A stretch of 64,000 nucleotides of DNA from Blumeriella jaapii (taxonomy: Eukaryota; Ascomycota; Leotiomycetes; Helotiales; Drepanopezizaceae), in NCBI GenBank assembly GCA_009599575.1, contig VWND01000064.1, positions 1,054,001 through 1,118,000 of the forward strand. Direction: 5' to 3'. A program made the position numbers and the translations under genes. Under the pieces are notes generated by a model. It ran no database searches, was not told the origin of the DNA, and was given only the letters and a program-made list of their open reading frames with translations. Positions 36,432-48,296 of this stretch are shown in pieces; position 1 is the stretch's first letter, and each line of letters opens with the position of its first letter.

Positions 36432-37871
36432 TCAAGGGTACGGCTTGTAAGTCCAGATTCTCGCGCGCATGTCCCCCGAGCCGGTCGCGAAGCTGCCACC
36501 GCTGGGACTCGGCGCCACGCTGATGACCGAGTTCTTGTGTCCTTGCAGCATGAGCTGCGTGTTGCCGGTTCGGGGATCCCAGAACTGAACGCCACGGTCC
36601 TTGGAGCCCGAGAGAACCCACGCTCCGTCGGGGTGAGGGCAACGGAGAGGACGAAGTCCTTGTGACCCTCGAAGGTCTTGATGCAGCGGCCCCCCTTGGG
36701 AGCGTTGCTGGGGTGTTGGCCACGAGGGGCCACGAGTTCCCACATCTTGATGGTCTTGTCCAGAGAACCGGAGACCAGATCCTTGCCGTTGGGCGCGAAC
36801 GCAACCGAGTAGACGGAATCCTTGTGCCCGTCCGGACCCTCGAGGCGCTCGACCAGGTAGCCCGTGGTGGCATCCCAGACGCGGACACTCTTGTCGAGCG
36901 ATCCGGCTGCGACGTACTTGGTGTCGGGGGAGATGGCGACCGTGGTGACCCCGTCCTCGATGCTAAGAGTGAGGACGTTCTGACCAGCCTCGATATCCCA
37001 GAGGCGGACCGTGCGGTCGCCACTACCAGAAGCAATCGTGCGCCCGTCACGAGCAAAGTCCAGAGAATAGATGTCTTGCTCGTGACCGGCAAAAGTGTTG
37101 CGGATCGTCCGCGTCGCGATATCCCAAACCTGAACATGTTAGCTTCCTTTCGGCGAAGCGAGGGTGCTACGTACTCGAATCAGCTTGTCCTCGGCTCCAG
37201 TAGCAAGGTACCTCCCGTCCGGACTGAAGCACACGCTGCGGATGTACAGGTCGCCCACCGAATCGACCGTCTCGTCCTGGAGAATGGAAACCTTGAGTCC
37301 GGACTTGACATCGAAAATCTGGGCAGAACGGTTGCATCCGGTCGCGACAAATTTTCCGTCGTGACTGAACCGGACACAGCAGACGACACTCTCGTGCTGC
37401 AGGGTGTGGAGAAGGTCGACATCGAGCACGCGAGGGACCTCGGGGTTGAAGATGGCGAACCAATCAGCTTCGACCTTTTTTTGATGTGCTGGGAGACGCT
37501 CCAGATCCAACTCCGCCAGGGCATTTCCGACTCGAAACTGCGAACCGTGCTGGTTGGGCGCCGGGTGGCCGACCTGGGGAGATGCCGCAGACCGCGGATC
37601 GGGGTATGGCATGGGCTGGTTCAGTTGAGGTGTCGCTGGTCCCCCGGGGCCGCGGTTGAGAGGCCTCCCCTTGCCTGGACCCGGGGAGGACGTATTTTGC
37701 GGGGGCTGGGAGTAGCCATTCGGTCCCCCAATTCCAGGATATCCACCTTGGAACGGCGCCTGTTGTGGTGGGGGTGGGGGGGGAGGAGGAGGACCTTGAA
37801 TGCTTGGTGGTCCGGGGGGCTGGGGCATCTGGTGTTGCGGAGGACCGTGCTGCTCTGACGGCGGCGGCGGC

Positions 37872-37906
<35 letters not shown>

Positions 37907-38474
37907 CTGTTGCTGCTGCTGTTGTTGAGGAGGCGCCAGACCAGGCGCTCCTTGCCCTCCCTGACCGGCCATGATGCCGCCAAAGAGGTTGCTTGGGCCG
38001 TGGCCGATGGCGGGGGGAGGTGCCTGGGCCGCCGAGTTCTGTGGCGGTCCACCCAGGGCGCGAGGATTGCCACCCCGGGCTTCGAGTTCGCGATGCAGAC
38101 GCTTGATCTCTTCGTCATAGCTGCTCCGCGTCAGTCTGGGCAAGTGGGTGGGGAATGGTGGAAGGTCGTCGTCTGTGGGGGCCCCGTACTTTGCCTTGAC
38201 GGCGATATGCGCCTGCTCCATCGCATACACCTTCTCCCGGATGGTATGCAGCTCGTTGATCTGCGACGACACTGGAGCGGCGTTGTCAGTCGTTGCGGGG
38301 CGTGGTTTGCACGCTCGACGGGGGCGACGACTTACTTGCGTGTTCGAACTCCTGGCCCGAGCGAGCCTGCGCCTCGAATTCGGCGCGAATGCTATCCAGC
38401 AGCTCGTTCAGACGAGCATTCTGGGCACTGGGCCCCGCCGGCGCAGGACCCAGACCGCGATGAGGATTGTACAT
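36432..38474 (-). CDS. TUP1: Global corepressor TUP1/RcoA, WD40 protein, frame break near 36630
   Basis: Exons 38474-38336, 38271-37175 and 37129-36432 give about 644 residues if one base is restored. The N-terminal tetramerisation helix ([17 protein letters not shown], then [16 protein letters not shown]) recruits Ssn6/Cyc8 in yeast. A Pro/Gln-rich linker with a 19-residue Gln run follows. The C-terminal beta-propeller includes [79 protein letters not shown] and [16 protein letters not shown]. Within the repeat starting [13 protein letters not shown] the frame shifts by one missing base at the G4 run 36630-36633; downstream [10 protein letters not shown] is intact to the stop at 36432. The function is repression of many loci (carbon, morphology, secondary metabolism) through chromatin. 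Confidence 0.92.
37871..37927 (-). repeat. CAG/CAA trinucleotide tract encoding 19 Gln in TUP1
   Basis: Nineteen consecutive Gln codons, mostly CAG with a few CAA interruptions, lying in the linker between the Ssn6-binding helix and the propeller. Confidence 0.95.
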
Positions 38475-39540
38475 GGCGACGAGGGGGGTGGGGGCGGGCC
38501 TTTGCACACGAGCTGGCGACGAGGAAAAGCGCAGAGAGGAAGCCAATGGAGATGGAGAAGGGTGTTGCGGGTGGCGCTGAAGCGGCGGTGGAATGGATTG
38601 GGTGAGGGATGGATGGAAGGACGAATCGATGGGTGGTGGAGGTGAAGGTCGAGGTTGTTGTGGAGGGGGAGGAGATGGTGGTGGTGGTGGTGGTGGAGGT
38701 GCAAAGTGGAGGTCGAGCAGAAGACGGACCTGTTGCTTTCTCCTGTCGTCCTTTTAGTCGCTGCGCTGCACGATCCACCTCCTACACAGACCGACGCCTT
38801 CGCCTCCGCCCCTCCCCAGCTCACCTAACCCACGCCAAGCCGGTCTTGGGTTTGCCCATTGGCGTCGGCGTAGTTTAGTGCCCACTTTTACGGTAAAGTC
38901 AGGTTGAGCATTTTACTGTATATCGGAAATACGGTGGCTTGCCGAAGGCTTATCGACGCGAGCTCGGTACGGCCTGTGTCTTCGGGGTCTGTGTACAGCG
39001 CTCACTGCACAGTCTTGAATCGTCGGTGGCACGGTAACACGCAGGATAAAGGACGGTGAGTGCGGTGAGTACGGCAAGTACGGTGCGTATTGTACATAGT
39101 ACATAGGTATCTACGGTACATACATCTGGATTGACTGGTCCATTCATTGCATGAAGTTGCTTGATTGCTGGATGGGCAGGTGCAGGCCTTGGCACGTGAT
39201 GCGTACGTCACTTGATCATGTGCGACGGTCCGTTCACATGTCCCGGTCGGATTAGGTAAAGTCCGGCCGGTCACAAATTTATGTTGATATCTCGAATTCT
39301 CCCTCTTTTTCTCTTCCCCCTTCTCCTCCTTCTTCCACATCTTCTCCTTCTCGACGAAAACCCATTGATTTGGAGTTTTCTCTGCGCGCCCGCTATCAAC
39401 TGCAACTTTCAATCTTCAGCTAATAATCACCCTTCATCCACTCGCCCACGCGCCCACTCGCCCGCTTCGTCTCACCCCTTTGCGCGCTGTGAGACCCGTT
39501 CGCCACCACCTCCACCTCCTCTTTTTCCACCACCTCCACC
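38475..39540. other. Divergent intergenic, TUP1 / ERG3
   Basis: About 1.07 kb with both promoters. Contains a GGT/ACC microsatellite near 38672-38700 in the TUP1 leader and pyrimidine-rich tracts just upstream of the ERG3 start (39295-39350, 39495-39540), as is usual for strongly expressed fungal genes. No gene seen. Confidence 0.55.
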
Positions 39541-40652
39541 ATGGATATCGCGCTCGAAGTCTGCGATACCTTCCTGTTCGACCACATCTATGCTGCTCTC
39601 GCCCCTCTGAAACCCGCGACCTTCAGTCCCATCAGTGGTGCCGGCAACTGGACCCTCACTGACATCAAGGCCGCCGCGTTATGGCAGTTTAAGCCGGCGA
39701 GCTCGATGCTCTCCTGCAGTCCGCGCGACGCCGCATACTTGAGCCAGATCCCCCGCGACAACATCTTCCGCCAGGCCCTCTCGCTGTTCCTGATCATGTG
39801 GTACGCGCTCCCTTCCTGGTCGCATGGCCTACAACACCATCAGACTAACCCCCTTTCCTCAGGATCGCCGGCGCCCTGCTCTACTTCACCGTCTCCTCCC
39901 TCTCGTACCTCTTCGTCTTCGACAAGAGCACCTTCAACCACCCCAAGTTTCTCAAGAATCAGATTCGCCAGGAGATCAAGCAGGCCACTGACTCCATGCC
40001 CGTCATGGCGCTGCTCACCATGCCCTTCTTCCTGGCCGAGGTGCGTGGCTACTCGCGCCTCTACGACGTCCTGGCCGACGAGCCCTTCCGCGGCTATAAC
40101 TGGCTGCAGTTCCCCTTCTTCATCCTCTTTACCGACATGTTCGTCTACTTCATCCACCGCGGTCTGCACCACCCGCGCCTCTACAAGACCCTGCACAAGC
40201 CGCATCACAAGTGGATCATGCCGACGCCCTACGCCTCCATCGCCTTCCACCCGGTCGACGGCTGGGCCCAGTCGCTGCCCTACCACGTCTTTCCCTTCAT
40301 CTTCCCCCTGCAGAAGCTGGCCTACCTGGCCCTCTTCTTCTTCGTCCAGGTCTGGACCGTCTTCATCCACGACGGCGAGTACGTGGCCAACTCCCCGGTC
40401 CTGAACGGCGCCGCGTGCCACACGTTGCACCACCTCTACTTCAACTACAACTACGGCCAGTACACGACGCTGTGGGATCGCCTGGGTGGGAGTTACCGCA
40501 AGCCGAACGAGGAGCTGTTTCGCCGCGAGACCAAGATGACGGCGGAGGAGTGGAACCGCCAGGCCCGGGAGATGGAGACGATTGTCAGGGAGGTCGAGGG
40601 CGAGGACGACCGGAGTTACGACCCGGTGGATGACTTGAAGAAGACGTTGTAG
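39541..40652 (+). CDS. ERG3: C-5 sterol desaturase ERG3
   Basis: Exons 39541-39800 and 39863-40652 (62-bp intron with CTAAC branch) join in phase to 349 residues. Several membrane spans flank the three histidine clusters of the fatty acid hydroxylase/sterol desaturase fold: HRGLHH, HKPHHK and HTLHH, which bind two irons. The blocks [15 protein letters not shown] and [18 protein letters not shown] are typical of Erg3. The enzyme introduces the C5(6) double bond in episterol-type intermediates in the ER during ergosterol synthesis. Loss of ERG3 is a known route to azole tolerance in other fungi. The Glu/Asp-rich C-terminus is cytosolic. Confidence 0.95.
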
Positions 40653-43600
40653 ATTCCCCATCGTTCTGGACCAGGACGAACCAAATTCCGTATGCAGACC
40701 TGCCGAATCATGACGGAGGGGTTGAGTCCAACTCGAGAGGGCTAACTCGCCTGTGGGCAGGAGAAGGGGGCTGTCGGTAGAAGAAAGGGGAGTGGATGCA
40801 TCAGACTGAATACCCGGGGCATTGCGCGATGGGTTAATTGGATAGAATGGGCCTTTCCATTTTCGGCTTATTCTTCCTACCTTTTGCTTCTAATCCCTTC
40901 CTAACAGATCCCCCGGGGGCTGAAGTGGAATGGCGCCTGGCGCTTACATTATTTGATATACCTTAATGTATCACTTAATCACTCACACACATTTCTTTCT
41001 CTCACTCTTTCCTCTCCGCCTTACTGGGGTGCTTGTGTGCTGCTGATGGTTTGACGTGGTTTGTATGTGTGTTACTGTACAGTACGTTGCTAATACTGGA
41101 AGTGGGGGCATCCCATTGGCATCTGGTGGAAGAAAACGACAACACCACACCAAGTACCTATCCAATCTGGTCTGACGTTGTCTATCTCACCGAGCCTTGA
41201 CCATAAGAAAGGGGGGATGGGGGAAGTCAGCTAAGTTTCGGCTTCGCGAGCAAAAAAAGGTGGGGAAATGACAGCAGTGGAAGGAATGTGACAGCCACTT
41301 TACCAACAGGCAAGAATAGGAATATTGGGGTAAGTGACCGTTTGTTTGCTTGTTTATTTATTTGCTTATTTATTTGTTTATCTATCTATCTGCCACGCGC
41401 CGCCGTCTTTCCTCTCCCAAATCAACAATAACAACATCGATCAGCACCACCAAGCCTCGCTCTCCATACATACACCGAAGCGCGCTCTTTCCCGAGTGGA
41501 GAGGAGAGGAGAGGCGAGGCGCGGCGAACCTCTCTTTTCTTTGGCCCAGGGATTGGTTGGCGCCGTTGCAGAGCTGGCACCACCGCTGCAGAGGAGTACT
41601 ATTTATGCCTTTTTCTGGGGGTCTGGGGGGGGGGTTGGTTTGCCTTTGTGCCTAATCGGGTTAGCAGGTAGAGGTGGGGGGGGGGCGGATTTCGGTCCCT
41701 AGAAAGCTAAACTGTGTGTACTGTACGTTTACGTGCGGAAATGGCTATACAGGGTGCTCGGCTCCGTGGTCGGTTACTTGCTTGCGCCTTCTCTTTGCAA
41801 CGGCTTGGACCTGGGGAATCTGGTTGTGTTGTTTGGTCTTCCTTAATCTGTGTGGTGAGCGCTGAGAAGAGCTTTTGATGGAATTGGTTGAAGTCTAAAT
41901 TGTATATGTATATATTTATACGCATATGTATTTTTGTTTCTTGGGATGTTTCTTGAACGCGTTTGGAGTTTGAACTGTTCAGAGGGTGACTGTTGAGAAG
42001 AGAACAGTGTTCAGAATGTAATAGTGTGTTTAGAGGATGCCTGTTCAGAAGATGCCAGTATTCAGCGGATAACAGTGTTCAGAGGATAACAGTGTTCAGA
42101 GGATAACAGTATTCAGAGGATAACAGTGTTCAGAAGATGATAGTATTCAGAGGATAACAGTGTTCAAAGGGTGACAGTGTTCAGAACATAACAGCACTCA
42201 GAACACAACAGCCTTCTGCCAAACCAGCCCGAACTTGAACACCAAGCACTGTAGGCAAAAGCAAAATACAAGCAACCAAGCCCAAGTTCCAAATCCTACC
42301 CTTGCCCATCCCCCCGAGGCAAAAAAACACCCAAGCATTCCGCCCAGGGACTCTAAATTGGCGTTTGGGTGCTTGCAACGGTTAAGGGTAGACGGTCTAG
42401 CGCCGAGGTTGCTCGAACCCGTCCATTTATACCGTTTCTGCTCAGCGGCCGAGTCCGCATTAGGAATGATCGAGACTCTGCATCGCTTGCGCGCTGGTCG
42501 GAGATGACTCGGGGCCCCAGGGCCTTGGGATCTGTACGCAAGATATGGCTTGTACGGGCGCTGCGGGAGCTCGGCTCATGTACAGTAGGTTCGGCTACGT
42601 CACGGGACTAGCCGACGCTCTGGCGCTTTGCGTACTGTTTGTTGATTTCTGTGTTGAATTACTGTGGCACTATGTCTTATGGTTCCCCCTTGGATTTTTA
42701 CATGTTGTTCACGTTATCGCTCTTTGCAAGCAATTGCTGATTATGATAACCAGGTTTCGAAGTTTTAGCATCCACCTAGAATGCTAAGATTGTGTGAATC
42801 GGGGTTTACTGTAGCTCGGCTGCTTTTTCGTGGCTTGTGTCAAGATGTAGATTCTAATTGGGGAGATGATTGCTTCAAAAGAATTAGGCCATTGACGTTA
42901 CTCAGCGATCGTTTTTTATCAGATGCTCAATGCTAGGTGCCAGGTGCCAGGTGCCAAAACCAGCTTACAATTCCCGAAAGCCCTGGTTTATCTTTCATAG
43001 AGCTTATTCAGTAAAAGCTTCGAAGATCCCGCCGGCTTATATAAGTCACGAGAACAGAGGATGGAGGGGTTGTGCACCACACAGGAGCCCCCTCAACTCA
43101 CCGGAACACGTTAGCGCTAATACAAAACGTAGGTACAGTAGCAGAGCAGGTTTGATATCATAGTATTATCCACACGTAAGACGTAATGCTTGAATGCATT
43201 TGACGATCTGAACCCGCGGAAGGAAAAAGATTGAAGGATTCAACTGCGAGAAAGTAGAGGAGTTGTACATGCCATGTATTACCGCCCGGGCATCTTGTTC
43301 TGACCGGCTGAACAGAGAGCTGCGTGAAAAAAGTCCTTGTTGATTTTCCTGGTCCCATGAGTCGACTAAGAGAAAAGGAGTTAAATAAAAGAGGCAGAGT
43401 TTGAAAACGCTACGGTAACACAAAGCTTGCGAGCTCCCTTTGATAAGAGCAATCAAATGGTCATAAGGTTACGAAGCAGAACTTTCACGGAAACAAGCTG
43501 CGCTTAGGTTACGAAAAAGTGATTTCCCCGAAAAAGATGCTTCCATCATCTCGTGCCTTGCTCCCGACCTTGTGAATAAAAGCAAAGCAGCCGATTCCCT

Positions 43601-43880
43601 CTGCTCTTCCGAATCCCAAGACCCAAAAACACACCAACACCACACCTCCCACCCTCGATAACCCATCCATATCCAACCGCAACCCAATCCTCTCAAGCCC
43701 CTCATCCCTTCTCAAATCCACAAAAAGAAGAACCCGAACCCAGCTTCCCCCGCCTCGCAGCTGTCACCCACAACCTCATCACCTGACTTCGCACCCACCA
43801 CCACTCTCCTTTCACCCCCCTCTCCAACACAGACATAATAAGCCCACCCACGATCGCGGGCTACGATGACCAGGATAGTC
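40653..43880. other. Long gene-poor stretch with simple repeats
   Basis: About 3.2 kb. Contains a TTTR-like tetranucleotide tract near 41341-41392, G runs near 41615-41690 and the 17-bp minisatellite at 41977-42211. No ORF here has protein-like character that I recognise. Confidence 0.55.
41977..42211. repeat. 17-bp minisatellite
   Basis: About 14 head-to-tail copies of a 17-bp unit close to GTTCAGAGGATAACAGT. The central copies (about 42056-42180) are nearly identical and the edge copies are degraded. No unique spacers separate units, so it is not a CRISPR array. Confidence 0.9.
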
Positions 43881-44018
43881 CTATTTCGACCCACTGGGAG
43901 GATCGATGGACGACAGCGAGAAGTCGTCATCTGGCGGCGGGATGGGGATCGCGACGCCTGAGGCGAGGGCGAAGCACGCGAGGCCGAGAAGGGCGAGGGC
44001 GAGGATGCGGGAGGCCAT
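43881..44018 (-). CDS. Possible small secreted peptide
   Basis: An ATG-initiated 45-codon frame with a textbook signal peptide: MASRILALALLGLACFALAS, then a short acidic/proline segment (PIPPPDDDFSLSS) and the end PPSGSK. No Cys beyond the one in the signal region and no known family. A longer product through a downstream intron cannot be excluded. Evidence is only the signal-peptide-like start and clean stop; expression is unknown. Confidence 0.3.
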   Translation of the reverse strand: MASRILALALLGLACFALASGVAIPIPPPDDDFSLSSIDPPSGSK

Positions 44019-45503
44019 TGTGAGTGGGATTGAGCCGGGTTAGGGGTTGATGTTTGGGTTTGGTACGGGCGCTGTGTGTGGTGGGGGAGTGAGGAGGGGG
44101 AGATGTGATGGATGGAGATGGGGAGAGGAGCTTTGGATGGAGATGAGGAGGAGAAGGGTTGGTTCTTATAGTTTCTTTGGGGTTGTTGCTGTAGGCGTGT
44201 ATGCGTGTACGTATGCGTGTTTGTTTTGATAGTAATACTTCTTGTTGATATCAGCACACGCTTGGGAGATGGAATGGCTGCGCGGCCAAGATGCTGATTA
44301 CTTACTGGTGCCATTGGGGAGCCTGACTGATTCTTGTTTGATAAATGGTGGAACTACGCTGAGATTCTTCATATCGGATTAATGAGTGAGGGCAGAGCAG
44401 GCAAGGATCACAAGGTGCTGACGGACTGACTGTACTTGTCAGCCTTCTTACCCGTTCCGTTCAACTGCTACTGGCAGAAGGGCAAGTCTGACACGGCCAA
44501 AATAAAAGAGACGCATGAAACACGCCCAGCAATGCTCTCATCCAGTCCAAGCCCATCCCTTTGGTATGTAGTGCCGCTTGACAGCACTACATTCTACACT
44601 CGATATACGCGTCTCGCATATTCGATGGCCAGCAGACAGCACCTACGTAAGAGACAGCCGGACGGTACTATACCTTGAGATTGCCTGCCACCCATGCAAC
44701 ATCTAAGCATGGAACACAGTCTTAGACGACTCTCGATTGAACTTCTCCCTCGTGGTCTATGCCAAGTCGCCTGTGATGCCAGTAGAACGTGTCGAAAACA
44801 TCGTACGAAAGCACCAGCAAACGGGGGTTGAGCTTGGATGTCAACACAGATAGGTAGGTTGGTAGGCAGGAGGGCAAGCAAGCCTCTGTTCGGAAGACTG
44901 CAGTGCACAGATACTTGACTGCTTTACGCCTATCTTACCTTGCCATCAATATGATACTCGCCATAAGATGGGATTTTGGCGTGAGAGGGCTTTCCTCACA
45001 TGTGCACTTCTGACTGTCGGAGCAACTAGTTGTAACTGGAATTCGGATGTGGGATCACATCAGCTTGAAATATGAAGCTGGGGTTTCTCTTGGAGGCACC
45101 TCCGAGCTTCTGACGTGATCAGAACTCCAGATAGTATGAGATAGTACATTTCCAATTCGGTACTTTACTGGCTGCTCCGCGCAGGGTGTACTTTATGCCG
45201 TTAGTCCGAAGAGAAACGGAGGTAGATGAACGGCAGATGACTCCGTGGAAGAGAAGTAGGTCTCAGGAAGCTATGGCTTTTAACTTGGCACAGATGGAAA
45301 TGTCGCTGTAATCGCGTGGAGGCTCAGATCTGGAGATGAGTCCATGCAGTTCCGCATCTCGCAAGAGCCATTCCCAAAGCTATCAAACGCTACAGAGACG
45401 CAATTGACTTTTAGATACATGGCCCATCCAGGACCATGATCTCCCACAGATCAAACTCCAAACACCGTCGCTAAAGCGTGTCGTGAAGCCAATTAGCATC
45501 TGC
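44019..45503. other. Intergenic
   Basis: About 1.5 kb between the possible peptide gene and the HUS1 stop. Nothing recognisable seen. Confidence 0.5.
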
Positions 45504-46669
45504 CTATGCAGTGAAGGAAGAAATGTAGTACTGCCTAAGTTAGCATGGACGTTCTGATACCTGCGGAAGCACTACTCACGGTTAGAACTGACTCGTCAGC
45601 TCCATCGTAATTCGAGAGATACACGTAAAGGATCAAGGCATGTTTATCAGCGAAACACGCGATGACCCGACCACCAAGCCGCCCAACACTCAGCACCTTT
45701 CCCCAATCCCTCCCATCGATCCGCACCGTCGACCAGGCATCCGGCCCCGCAGCCTTCAGCTTCATGCTCGGGTGTTCCTCCAGGTCCGTCCCTTCCTCAA
45801 TCTGATTCTGATCCAGGCCTGGATTGACCAGGCCCGTCCACACGCTCGAAATGTCCAGCGCGTCGGTCGCGATGCTCAGCTTCAGACTCCCGTGCATGTT
45901 AGCCGCCAGCTCCAGCTTCGGCGCCGCGATGGTGCTCCTCCCGCCGGTTGTCGTCGCCATCGCGAGCTTGGTGAAGCGGTCGGAGATGGCCTTGAGCTGG
46001 ATGAGAGAGGGCAGGATGATGTGCGCATCGGACTCGCGGACCCGCGGCTCGTGGATGCCCTCCACGCTGAGCGCCGTCAGGACACGGATGGGTATGTCCT
46101 GCGTGACGACCGTCTCTCGGTCTCGGCCCAGGTTCGCGTCCAGACTCTCTTCCCGGAAGGCATCGTCGCCGAACGGGTCTGCAGCAGAGTCGTTCAGGAA
46201 GCCGTGGCCGCTGTGCCCGCTGCTGATCGTGTTCGTGATAACGGTGAGGGAGAGCACGGGCACGCCATCTTTCTTGGTGAGGCGGATCGAGGCAGAGGTC
46301 GCATTGATGGCGGATTTCAGAGCGCGATGGAGGGGCGGCAGGGGTAATTCGAGGTTGATCGTGTTGTTGGGGGCGGCAGATTGGATGGTGTAATCCTCGA
46401 AGATGGACTCGATAGAGAGCGACCTGCGCCTGTTAATAAAGAGCCAAGGTAGATGTAGAGATGTGCTCACGCCCACACCTGCGTGCCTGTCTCGGGAATG
46501 ATGGTGAAGCGCACGGCATCATCGTCGAGTCGGACCCATGCCACCTTTCCTAAGGACGACAGAGAAGCCGTGAGCTCTGAATGTTGTATTTAGCCAAATG
46601 ACCACGTCCTAGATACTGCAACTTACTCGTGAAGGTCTGAATGTTGCGCACAGAAGTCTTAAATCGCAT
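45504..46669 (-). CDS. HUS1: DNA damage checkpoint clamp subunit HUS1
   Basis: Exons 46669-46627, 46576-46471, 46423-45580 and 45530-45504 join in phase to 339 residues. The start MRFKTSVRNIQTFTKLTASL, then VAWVRLDDDAVRFTI and SLSIESIFEDYTIQSAAPNN, is the characteristic Hus1 PCNA-like fold entry. The LSLTVIT strand and the C-terminal NYDGADESVLTYYI close the second domain. The first and last exons are only 43 and 27 nt; the last codes for YYISSFTA and is joined through a CTAAC-type branch point. Hus1 forms the 9-1-1 ring with Rad9 and Rad1 at stalled forks and DNA ends and activates the ATR-type kinase. Nothing in the sequence looks broken. Confidence 0.92.
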
Positions 46670-46817
46670 CGTGAAGGCGTTGTCGTTGGTGTCTTGAAAA
46701 CGCGTCAAGTACGCGCTATAGTGTGATCACGTGTTAGTCAACTTGCTGTCGCTCGCTTCAGCTTCTCCAACGTTTAAGCAACACAACATCGACTTCAGAA
46801 GGAAAACCAAAAAACAA

Positions 46818-46931
46818 TCATGAATTCAAGAAGCAGAGAATGATTCAGAAAAGATAGCCGTACTCTTCAGAAGGTCATGAATTCAAGAAACAGAGGATGC
46901 TTCAGGAAAGACCGTCGTGCTCTTCAGATGG
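46818..46931. repeat. 57-bp tandem duplication
   Basis: Two adjacent 57-bp copies (46818-46874, 46875-46931), both beginning TCATGAATTCAAGAA and ending CTCTTCAGA-GG, differing mainly by transitions. Confidence 0.85.
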
Positions 46932-47498
46932 AACATTAACAACCAGCTGATGCCCAATTCCTGGAAACAAGCAACAGCGAACGAAGAAAACCGACAAGGC
47001 CAATGCAGAGAGAAGCGTTGAAGAAGCTGACGGGAAAGAGATGGCGCAGGAAAGGAAGAAATGGCTTCAATATACCACACGACTTCCGAAGCTGTGTTTC
47101 CGAAAAGGTATCAATCTTGTCATGTTACACGCTGCTTACCTACATGCCATCAAACGGGAAGCTCAGGAACCAAACCCCCAACGTTAGCTCGTATACAAGT
47201 TAAGCCTTCCATGAGAAGCATTCCGCCCAACCGTTTCTTTAGGTAGCTGATTCCCACTTCTGCAGTGGGCACCGAGTCACTTTCGTCGACAAAGTCAAAA
47301 TTAGATCCCAAAACGAAAAGGAGGGAAGAATTCAATCAACGAGCGCGAGGAGTTTATAGCATAGCGATCGATCGATAGATAGCTCGACCAAATCCAATGT
47401 CCCGCCAATGACATCAAGACGAAAGAAAGAAAGAACAAAAGAAGAAGAAAAAGAAGAAGAAGATGCTTTGCTTAAAGGACATAAATAAATCATGTCAA

Positions 47499-47558
47499 CA
47501 TCTCATCTCATCCCATCCCATCCCATCCCATCCCATCCCATCTCATCTCAACTCATCT
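47499..47558. repeat. Pentanucleotide CATCC/CATCT array
   Basis: About twelve head-to-tail pentamers, CATCC in the centre and CATCT at the edges. Confidence 0.85.
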
Positions 47559-48296
47559 CTTCACATTCACAAACCACCTACCTTCCAAACCAAACAGGCC
47601 ACAACACCTGCAAGAAAAGTGCGTCAGGACCTCAAAACACGGCCGAACGTCCGTCCCTCTGGTAACAAGAACAAGAAGAGCATCGGCGAGTCTGTACCCT
47701 GTAACCTCGTGAGCTTGTGCGAAGGGGTCCGGACGAGGGGCAAAGAAAGAAAGAAAGAGTTGGGCTTGAGGGTCGCTATATGTATGCATATATGTCATGT
47801 ATAGGTAGGTAGGTAGGTATAAGACTCGTACCATCCCTCATCTGGGCCAGGCAAGAGAGACGTGATTAGAGACCTAAACTAATATGGAGAAGATGAGATC
47901 TGGATTAGGTGTTCATTTTAGATGGCGATGCTGGGCATGCGGCTCGTTGTGAATTTGGTAGTCTGTTACTGTGTGGTCCGCACTTGGAAATATGGCATCC
48001 GATTCACGCTCCTGGGAGGGCATCGACATAGGACAGGGGGAGCCCAGGCCGGCGAGATGGGACTGTCGAGATCACGTGCGTGAATGGTGATGTGAACTGT
48101 CTGGAATACGTACAAGACGTACTGTACAGTACCTATGTATGTACGATACATCAGCAATACGCCAACCGAATCGCCTGACTCCCCTCGACTCCACACAGGC
48201 ACTCGCTCCACGCCCGCTCCACACCCGCTCCTGTAGCCCAAACCGGGTCCAAACACCTCTAACCTCTGCCACACCATTAACCCCCTCCACCATCAT

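Larger units (their letters stand above)
46670..48296. other. Intergenic with simple repeats
   Basis: About 1.6 kb between the HUS1 start and the NCE103 stop. It holds a 57-bp tandem duplication (46818-46931), a GA-rich microsatellite (about 47420-47462) and a CATCC/CATCT pentanucleotide array (about 47499-47558). No gene seen. Confidence 0.55.

Noticed and set aside
41977..42211. CRISPR-like array
   Set aside because: Units are contiguous with no unique spacers and the genome is eukaryotic; it is a minisatellite.
43712..44314. 200-codon minus-strand frame over the small peptide
   Set aside because: Low-complexity Pro/Ser/Thr-rich shadow of pyrimidine-rich DNA in a different frame from the signal-peptide ORF.
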